A stretch of DNA of 10,467 bases, from contig BRYA01000241.1 of assembly GCA_030267965.1 (NCBI GenBank), positions 1-10,467 of the forward strand, in the 5' to 3' direction. The notes beneath the pieces were generated by a model, which worked only from the letters and a program-made list of their open reading frames with translations, made no database searches and was not told the origin of the DNA. Every line of letters starts with the position of its first letter. The stretch's first letter is position 1. Below, in pieces: positions 1-5,979 of the stretch. Made by a program: the position numbers and the translations under genes. The DNA is from Triparma columacea (lineage: Eukaryota > Sar > Bolidophyceae > Parmales > Triparmaceae).

Positions 1-155
<155 letters not shown>

Positions 156-508
156 AGCACCAGCGTGAGATCTTTCGTCAGTTGAGCAATGTTAGGGTTG
201 TTCCTGAATAATAGAGACATGTAATGTGTTATCGTCAAAAAAATATTTTTTAGTGCGCAGCCCTCCTCAAACTGCCTCCCTCCCTCCTAAACAAGAACAT
301 TGCCATCTTTCTTTCCAAAGCTTCGAGGAAACGTTCGCACCGCCATCCCACCGCCACCCCTCCTTTACTAAAGGGTGTGGCTTTTGTTTCCCCTCCTCCT
401 CCTCCTCCTAGTAGTGTCCCTCAGCCACAATCTCCCCAAGATAATATCTGCCCCCCTCACTTTTGTTGAGAAAATCACCACCTACGGTCATTAATCACAC
501 CTCTCGAT
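156..508. other. Intergenic: actin 3' UTR and HMG-box gene 5' region
   Basis: No gene is supported in these 353 nt. The left part should be the actin 3' UTR. It holds a TGTAA motif (about 219-225) and a 14-bp perfect A/T palindrome at 238-251 (six A, TA, six T). The right part is pyrimidine-rich, with a run of CCT/TCC triplets around 391-409, and leads to the HMG-box ATG at 509. I see no clear TATA box. A 61-codon open frame at 226-411 is low-complexity Pro/Ser sequence and is not supported as a gene. Confidence 0.6.
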
Positions 509-1719
509 ATGCCAGGCACATCTAAATATCGAGTTAGTGGCAATGTGCGAGATCCAAAGGCACCAAGTCTACCATTATCGGCTTATCTCCTATTTTCACA
601 CAAATCGAGAATGGATGTCCTAAATGAAAACCCTGCACTGGACTTTGGAGGCCTTAACAAGGAGATTGCAAGAAGATGGAAGGCTATGAATGAGAGGGAC
701 AAGAGACCGTGGGTCAAGGCGTCCAAGGTGAGTTTCTTTCCAACCCTTTCTCCAACCCTTTCTCCTCTCCATTCCCTCCCCCTCCAGATACATCAACAAA
801 CTCTGTATTCTTCCTTCCTACTAGCCCTCCTCACCTTTCGTCTTTTACTCGCTCGCGCCTCAGGACGACAGAGACAGGTACAAGCGCGAGATGTCTCGCT
901 ACAAGCCTCCATTTGGTTTCGACAGCAACGGCGAGAAGAAGGCAACCTCAGTCAAAGGCAAAGGAAAGAGAAAGCGGGACCCTCAAGCTCCAAAGAGGCC
1001 CCTCAGCGCGTACTTCCTTTACCAGAAAACTCACTGGTCGGCGTTAAAGGAGAAGCACCCAAATAAGTCGTTTGGGGAGCTCGCAACTCTGATGTCCAAG
1101 ACTTGGGCGAAGCTCGGTGCCTCGACGAAGAAGGAATGGGAGGACAAGGCATCCGAGGATAAGACGAGGTACGAACGGGAGATGGCCGAATACACCCCTC
1201 CCGTGGGGGGGACTTATGGGAAGGACGGGATGAGTATCGTCCCGTTGTGTAAGAAAGAATACCCAGCCCTCAAGAAACCCAGGAGTGCGTACGTCATTTT
1301 CTTCAAGGAGCAGAGGGCGAAGGTGAGAGGAAGGTGCAAATAACCAGGGCCCTAAAAAACTCCATGCTGACACCCTTACCTCCCCACAGCTTCTAGAGAG
1401 AGAGCCCAACCTCACGTTCAGGGAGGTGGGGACCAAGATGGGGCAGATGTGGGGCAGCCTCACTAAGGAGGAGAGGGGAACTTGGGATGCCAAGGCGTCG
1501 GAGGATAAGGACAGGTACAGGAAAGAGTTGGAGGTTTACGAAAAATGTTCCCCCTTCACGCCGAATTCCGCCCCCAGTGCCGAAGCAGTTGTCACTGCCT
1601 TGGTCTCCACCTCTGCGACCTCACAAGCCGCCGTAGCACCCACGACCAACGCCGCTGCCTCTTCGTCAGACAAGTCAGGAGATTCAGACGACTCCTCCGA
1701 TTCAGGCGACGAGGTGTAA
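509..1719 (+). CDS. Triple HMG-box DNA-binding protein (three exons)
   Basis: Spliced exons 509-727, 864-1322 and 1390-1719 (TAA 1717-1719) give 335 residues. Both introns are phase 0. Box 1 covers about residues 15-87 (DPKAPSLPLSAYLLF) and is split by intron 1 after K73, in its third helix. Box 2 covers about 112-185 (DPQAPKRPLSAYFLY). Box 3 covers about 208-280 (KKPRSAYVIFFKEQRAK), split by intron 2 after K226. The tail is Ala/Ser/Thr-rich and ends in an acidic stretch, DKSGDSDDSSDSGDEV. HMG boxes bend DNA by inserting into the minor groove, and an acidic tail of this kind usually modulates binding or histone contacts. The protein is probably a nuclear chromatin-architecture factor. Plants have 3xHMG-box proteins on mitotic chromosomes and rDNA, but orthology is not claimed. 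A mitochondrial TFAM/Abf2-like role is less likely, because there is no clear presequence. ATG 509 is chosen because it starts just before box 1. Confidence 0.9.
728..863 (+). other. Intron 1 of the HMG-box gene
   Basis: This is a 136-nt phase-0 intron with donor GTGAGT and an acceptor ending CGCCTCAG. It is strongly pyrimidine-rich. Removing it joins WVKASK to DDRDRYKREM and completes the third helix of HMG box 1. Read-through shifts the frame and gives no HMG sequence. Confidence 0.9.
1323..1389 (+). other. Intron 2 of the HMG-box gene
   Basis: This is a 67-nt phase-0 intron, the shortest in the window. The donor is GTGAGA and the acceptor CCCCACAG, with a CTGAC branch-point-like motif about 24 nt upstream of the acceptor. 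Splicing joins FFKEQRAK to LLEREPNLTF, a normal HMG-box helix 1 to helix 2 passage. Retention reaches an in-frame TAA after six codons. Confidence 0.9.
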
Positions 1720-1752
1720 GCAATTGTAAACTCCTTTTTCAGTACATATATA
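1720..1752. other. 33-nt convergent intergenic spacer
   Basis: Only 33 nt separate the stop codon of the HMG-box gene (+) from that of the TPC channel gene (-). The spacer is A/T-rich and has TTGTAAA and a T-run on the plus strand. No separate terminators are visible. The two mRNAs must share 3' UTR sequence or extend into each other's coding region. Confidence 0.85.
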
Positions 1753-4682
1753 TCATGCATCGTTTGCATCATTATTATTATTGTTCATATCCTTCTCATC
1801 CTTCTGCTTCATGAGCCTTTCGTTGATTTTGATGCTATTCCTTCTAACGCTCGCGTGAGTTCTGTCGATCTCCTGCTTGAGCATCCCCAAAACTTGAGCG
1901 TTCGTCAAATCCTCTTTCGCAACGCCTCTTTGACTGTTGTTCGCCGAGCTTTTTCTCTTGATCCTCTTCAAGAACTCGGCCTCGACCTGCATCCCTTTTT
2001 GTTCCGCCTCCTCCTCCAGCTGCGCCGCTTCCAGGCTCCCCAGGCTCCCCAGGCTCCCAAGGCTCCCCAGGCTCCCCATGCTTGCCAAGGTACCCCTCCT
2101 GGAGCCTTTCCGATTCCTAGCGTTGGGATCCCCCACCACGAGCCCGCTGCTCTTCCTCCTCCTTAGCGACCCCGGTCCCCCCCCTGCTCCCCCCCCCACT
2201 CTCTCTCCCCCGCTGTTCCCCCCCATGCTACTCTTCCTTCTCTCCCTCTCCCCCCTCTCCTCCCTCATCTGCTTCTCCCTCCTATCCACGGCGGTAACGT
2301 ACGCCTCAATGATCACCGCTCCCATAATGTTCGTCCCGAACCACACCACGACCATGAAGTAGATAACGAAGAAGACGGACCCCCACATCGTGACCTTTTC
2401 GCCCTTGACACAATTTAGGAACATAATATCCTGCCAGTTGTTCGTGACCGCAATCTGAAAGAGCGCGAGGACGGCCTCCTTGAGTGTGTTAAGTTGGGCC
2501 TTGGGGTCGAGGACGTCCAGGTCGTCGTCATCCGGGGTTGGGTCAAAGTCTTCCGGGATATTTCCGTTGAAAATCAAAACCGCGACGCCAGAGAAGCTGT
2601 ATATTAGCAAGCCGAAGACGAGGAAGAACCTTGTGATCGTCTTTCTTACCCCAGCGACTGCGGTAGAAAGCTGTCTCATCCTTCTAGAGAGAGACAGAAG
2701 GCGAAGAATCCTGAGGCACTGAGTGACGCGGCCAAACGTTTCCGCCTGGTTCGCCTTCATGTTAGTTAGCGGGAACACCCACTCCGTCAGGATGGACGCG
2801 GAAATCACAATCAGGTCGAACCTCGAGAACGGTTTCCAGTACTTGATGAAGGGGTAGGCGATCAACTTGCAAGTCATCTCGATAAAGGAAAGGAAGAGTA
2901 GGACATTGAACACGGCAGAGCAGTTCGGATCGGTTTTTGGGTAAGGTGCGAACGCGATAAGAATAGTGTGGGCGACGGCAACGAGGTAAATCCCGAACCT
3001 CCAAACCTTCTTTCGCATCATCTGCCAGGGGGCAACAAGGGGAATGACGAGCGAAGGGAATCAACGGTGAGCGACGCGAACAGGGGAAAGCGATTTGTCA
3101 ACGTCGTAGCCGCGCTCCTCCTTATTTACGCCCTCCTCCTTTTATACACTCCTCCTCAAACAACCCACCCTCCTCACCTTCTTTAGGAAGGACCTCAGCC
3201 TCTTCCCGAAAAATGATTTCCCTGCCTTAACCGCATCCGCGATTGCCATTTCCCTCCTAATTTCGTTGAAGTCGTACTTGAGGGCCTCTACCGCCCCTGC
3301 GAGGAACTGCTTGAGGTTTATACTTCCCTTCTCCGATATGTCCATCAACATAAAGGTGAGCTTGGCCTCGTTCTGGTCCATGTCAGGCCTGATAATATTG
3401 ACGATTTTGGTCCAAACGTCGAGGGACATCATCTTCTCTCCGTCGTCGAGGAGCACTTGGTAGGCTGCGAGGAGGCTATGGTACTTCCTCACCCTTCTCT
3501 TCAACTTCTGGGCCTCCAAGTCCTCACTCCAAGTTTTGTAAAGTGCGGCCTGGAACAGCTGGAGTATCACGTACACCATTATCATTATGTAGGACACAAA
3601 GAAGAACGTGCCGAAGACTGGACTGTAGACCTGCGCCGGGTACATGATGTTTGGGTAGTTCTCCGTGGTTGAGAGGACGAACATGGCAAGGGCCGCTCGG
3701 TAGAATGTGTCAAAGGAGTTGCTAAACTCTTCGTCGAGGTTATTATACTTGCCGTGGAAGCAGACGACACCGAGAGTGGCATAGAAAAAAATTGTAACGC
3801 CGAATATCACAAACACCTCCACGGCCTTTGGGATGGACTTGGCCATGGAGTTCATGGTGTGCCTGAGGGGCACTACCCTGCTAATCAGGAGGGCGGATCG
3901 GAGCGGCCTGCTGTAAGGGTTGTCCCCAATGCACATGAAAGCCACAATGGCGCAGCGAACCAAGTTCCACCTCTTGTTGAGGAACCGCCGCCAGCTCAAC
4001 GAAAGGACGCAAATCAATATATCGATCACGTAGACAAAGGTAAGGGAAAAGTCTAACCACGTAATCAGGGAGGAGTCCTTCCTCGAATCTATGGGGTCCT
4101 CCCAGGATGCAAGCACCATGTGACAGATGATGGTGGAAACTGTGTGTGCGTGCGGAGTGGTGGTGGGAGCGGGAGGGTCAGAGGAGGGGAGAGCTAGCAA
4201 CTGAAAATACCAATGTCTATTCAGACTCCCCAACGCGACTCACCAATCAAGCCATCATAAATCCAATTCGTTGAAACTGCCAGAGCAATCTTCTGCTTGT
4301 TATCCGTTGGAACGACCTGCAAATTTCGGTTATGTAAGGCGTCACTTATATAATCAGCCGCCATGGCGTACCTATGCTCGAGATCCATGTCCACAGCATT
4401 GAACACAGTTTCATTGAAAAGCTGGGCAGGAAGCTGAGGAAGGGAAACTGAAGCACGGTCAAGCGTGTCCTCCGATATCTCCCGACCCTGTGTGAGGGCT
4501 TGTGTGGCGTCAACCGGGAGGGGGGAGTCGGCGACTGAGCTCATCTCCCCAGAATTATCACTGCTTGGGTCCGACAGAAGAGGGCTGTCCAAGGTGTTGG
4601 GGTCATTGCTGTTCCGCTTCTTCTTATAGAACATCCGCTTCATGCGCTTCAGCATCGCTTTGCTCGACGTAGACGAGCTCAT
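1753..4682 (-). CDS. Two-pore channel (TPC) family voltage-gated cation channel (three exons)
   Basis: On the minus strand, exons 4682-4244, 4139-3178 and 3021-1753 give 889 residues. There are two six-helix channel repeats. In repeat I, S1 is near 140-155, an S4-like segment with spaced Arg is at 224-240, the filter STTENYPNIM is at 303-312 and S6 is about 321-345. A linker with an EF-hand-like loop (413-424) follows. In repeat II, S4 carries six Arg (565-583), the filter AVTNNWQDIM is at 658-667 and S6 is about 680-708. The duplicated architecture, and a repeat-II filter close to the NWQ-type TPC filter, point to TPC rather than four-repeat Cav/Nav channels. TPCs conduct Ca2+ or Na+ across vacuolar or endolysosomal membranes. 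The Ser-rich N-terminus has DSPLL (32-36), a DXXLL-type sorting motif, which fits this location by inference. The tail of about 180 residues is basic, low-complexity and rich in kinase-like motifs. The family is secure; ion selectivity and membrane are not. Confidence 0.93.
1771..1785 (-). repeat. AAT trinucleotide repeat coding poly-Asn
   Basis: The plus strand reads four ATT units and then GTT. On the minus strand this encodes five consecutive Asn (residues 880-884), just before the C-terminus NNDANDA of the TPC channel. It is a coding microsatellite and a likely site of length variation. Confidence 0.85.
2031..2075 (-). repeat. 9-bp x 5 coding minisatellite (Gly-Ser-Leu repeats) in the TPC tail
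   Basis: Five head-to-tail copies of CCAGGCTCC (plus strand) occupy 2031-2075. The fourth copy has one substitution (CAAGGCTCC). The unit is three codons long, so copy-number change keeps the frame. On the minus strand it encodes GSL repeated five times, at about residues 783-797 of the channel. Near-identity at DNA level indicates recent expansion. Confidence 0.92.
3022..3177 (-). other. Intron 2 of the TPC channel gene
   Basis: This is a 156-nt phase-0 intron on the minus strand with donor GTGAGG and acceptor CCCTGGCAG. It joins SFLKK at the end of the inter-repeat linker to MMRKKVWRFG at the start of repeat II. Retention meets an in-frame stop after 11 codons. The intron sits at the boundary between the two channel repeats. 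Confidence 0.9.
4140..4243 (-). other. Intron 1 of the TPC channel gene
   Basis: This is a 104-nt phase-1 intron on the minus strand with donor GTGAGT. The acceptor CACACACAG ends at 4140, and a CTGAC motif lies upstream of it. The split codon G|TT gives Val147, so S1 reads WIYDGLIVSTIICHMVL. A stronger-looking acceptor, TATTTTCAG, ends at 4201. Using it would leave a 43-nt intron and a frame that stops within eight codons, so the downstream site is chosen. Confidence 0.82.
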
Positions 4683-4780
4683 TGTCGCCGAAGGCTAAGG
4701 AAAATGCGTCAGAGTGGGATTAAAGAAGGTTTGTCCGGGAGCGTCCAAGCGAGTTTTTGCTTGGTGTTTTGGCTTAATTA
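4683..4780. promoter_or_regulatory. Divergent promoter between TPC channel and isochorismatase-like genes
   Basis: These 98 nt separate two ATG codons facing in opposite directions, so both transcription start regions must lie here or inside the opposite gene. There is no convincing TATA box, although TTAATTA occurs immediately before the plus-strand ATG. The spacer contains the inverted repeat at 4745-4764. Assignment as a bidirectional promoter is inferred from geometry alone. Confidence 0.7.
4745..4764. repeat. Perfect inverted repeat CCAAGC...GCTTGG
   Basis: CCAAGC (4745-4750) and GCTTGG (4759-4764) are exact reverse complements separated by 8 nt (GAGTTTTT). The repeat ends 16 nt before the ATG of the isochorismatase-like gene. 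It could be a dimeric transcription-factor site or a small hairpin in the 5' UTR. A chance occurrence cannot be excluded. Confidence 0.55.
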
Positions 4781-5666
4781 ATGAAAACTCTTTTCCCATT
4801 CTTCTTGATTTCATTGGCTTCAATGGCCGCTGCTCTGCGCACTGCTGTTGGGAAGTTGACGCCTAAATCGAGCGTTCTTATGCTTTGCGATATTCAGGAC
4901 AGGTTCAGACCCCTCATTCACGAAGGGGAGAGCATTGTCAGCCAAGCAAACTTCCTCTGTAGGATAGGATCGGAGCTAGACGTTCCCGTGGTTTGCACTG
5001 AGCAATATGTGAAGGTAAGAATCCAACAAATTGTGCGGGATTTGGCGCTGGGGCTGATTAAAGTAGCAAGGCCCCTCAACATTTTGACACCCTGCTCATG
5101 AAATGTTCCCTAAAACGCCCGTGCCCTCCTAGGCGTTCGGCCATACCTGCGCAGACGTTCTCAATGTCCCTGCAACGGATGGAACGAGTGCCGGACAGAT
5201 GACTGTTCCCACTTTTGAAAAAAAACTGTTCTCAATGTGCACCCCTGAGGTTATGTCCCACATCTCTTCGCTCGGCGATCGCACTTCCTTCATCCTTTTC
5301 GGGATCGAAGCCCACGTCTGCGTGCAGCAGACCGCTCTGGATCTCCTTGAGCAGGGCTTCGACGTCCATGTAGTGGTGGATGGCGTGTCCTCCATGTCCC
5401 CCCTCGACAGGGAGGTCGCCTTGAACCGCATGGAGAAGGTGAGAATGGGCGGGGAAGCAATTAGCAAGACAATATTCATTAACTCCTAAAAACGCCCCCC
5501 CCCCGTCAAGTGTGGAGCCTATTTGACCACCGCCCAGTCGGCGGCGTTTATGCTTATGCAGAGTGCCGAGCACCCCAACTTCAAGACGGTCTCGAAAATG
5601 ATTTCCACGCACGCAGCGGTGAACAATGGTTTTCATGAGATTGCAAGGAAGCGCAGCAATTTGTAG
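4781..5666 (+). CDS. Isochorismatase-like (cysteine hydrolase) family protein (three exons)
   Basis: Exons 4781-5014, 5133-5438 and 5511-5666 (TAG 5664-5666) give 231 residues with phase-0 introns. The fold is the isochorismatase-like Rossmann hydrolase. VLMLCDIQDRFRP carries the proposed catalytic Asp37. FEKKLFSM supplies the Lys (K109, or K108). GIEAHVCVQQTALDLLEQGF carries the nucleophile Cys141, preceded by the family's usual loop. The ending CGAYLTTAQSA and the C-terminal helix resemble the eukaryotic ISOC1/ISOC2 group. In this superfamily the Cys attacks amides or related substrates, but the substrate of ISOC-type members is not established, and true isochorismate hydrolysis should not be assumed. 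The first 18 residues (MKTLFPFFLISLASMAAA) are hydrophobic and look like a signal peptide or the first part of an organelle-targeting sequence. A cytosolic form could start at Met15. The gene is divergent from the TPC channel gene. Confidence 0.9.
5015..5132 (+). other. Intron 1 of the isochorismatase-like gene
   Basis: This is a 118-nt phase-0 intron with donor GTAAGA and acceptor CCCTCCTAG. It joins CTEQYVK to AFGHTCADVL, matching the conserved TEQYPK-x-G passage of ISOC-type proteins. Confidence 0.88.
5439..5510 (+). other. Intron 2 of the isochorismatase-like gene
   Basis: This is a 72-nt phase-0 intron with donor GTGAGA and an acceptor ending GTCAAG. The acceptor is preceded by ten consecutive C (5495-5504) instead of a T-rich tract. 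Splicing joins NRMEK to CGAYLTTAQ, as expected for the family. Retention stays open for 16 codons and then stops, giving a protein that lacks the C-terminal helix. Confidence 0.82.
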
Positions 5667-5979
5667 GGAGAGGGGGAGGCGGTAGCTATAAGGTAGAAAT
5701 AGGAGTGTGTTCTAGACAAAGGGTTTATTTTATTTTGGTTTCTTCACGTACATGATTCTCTTCTCCTTCACCCGTGCTAGTTTCAGTTGGCCTAGTCTCG
5801 CCCTGATGAATCTTCCCCAGCGGGTGGGTCGCTTCGTAGACATTACGCCTACAATAGACGTCGCGGTTAACTTTTGGAGGAGATCACGCCAAATTCTCCA
5901 TCTCATAATGTGTCCTCCTCCCCTCCCCCTCCTTTCCCCACTTTCACCCCAAATTTCAACCTTCTTCTACCTTTTCCAA
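5667..5979. other. Intergenic: isochorismatase-like 3' UTR and upstream region of the fusion enzyme gene
   Basis: This 313-nt stretch begins with a purine-rich then T-rich segment (TTTATTTTATTTT around 5725-5738), probably the 3' UTR of the upstream gene. It ends in a long pyrimidine-rich run (about 5911-5977) just before the preferred ATG at 5980. The frame of the downstream gene stays open back to an ATG at 5752, so part of this stretch could be coding. Confidence 0.55.

Noticed and set aside
238..251. 14-bp perfect A/T palindrome as a terminator or protein site
   Set aside because: It is a run of A then TA then T, which is expected by chance in A/T-rich 3' UTR sequence, and it has no loop to form a useful hairpin. 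Recorded as composition only.
509..1066. 185-codon frame reading through the first HMG intron
   Set aside because: After codon 73 it runs through a GTGAGT...CAG intron and turns into low-complexity Ser/Leu/Pro, then an out-of-frame copy of box 2. Splicing restores the HMG fold.
1044..1493. 149-codon open frame on the minus strand
   Set aside because: It is antisense to HMG boxes 2 and 3 and crosses intron 2. There is no recognisable domain.
1724..1733. TGTAA as a green-alga type polyadenylation signal
   Set aside because: A TGTAA motif is seen after the actin stop and after the HMG stop, but I could not find it after the TPC stop. Two short matches are not enough to call a signal or a lineage.
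1855..2362. Pro/Ser/Leu-rich plus-strand open frames over the TPC tail
   Set aside because: These are complements of a purine-rich, low-complexity coding tail. Repeats such as APQAPQAP come from the 9-bp minisatellite read on the wrong strand.
5232..5636. Minus-strand open frame over the isochorismatase-like exons
   Set aside because: It is antisense to conserved catalytic exons and runs across intron 2.
4781..5666. Naming the hydrolase a true isochorismatase
   Set aside because: The catalytic triad only places it in the cysteine-hydrolase superfamily. It resembles the ISOC1/2 type, whose substrate is not established, and no isochorismate or siderophore genes are nearby.
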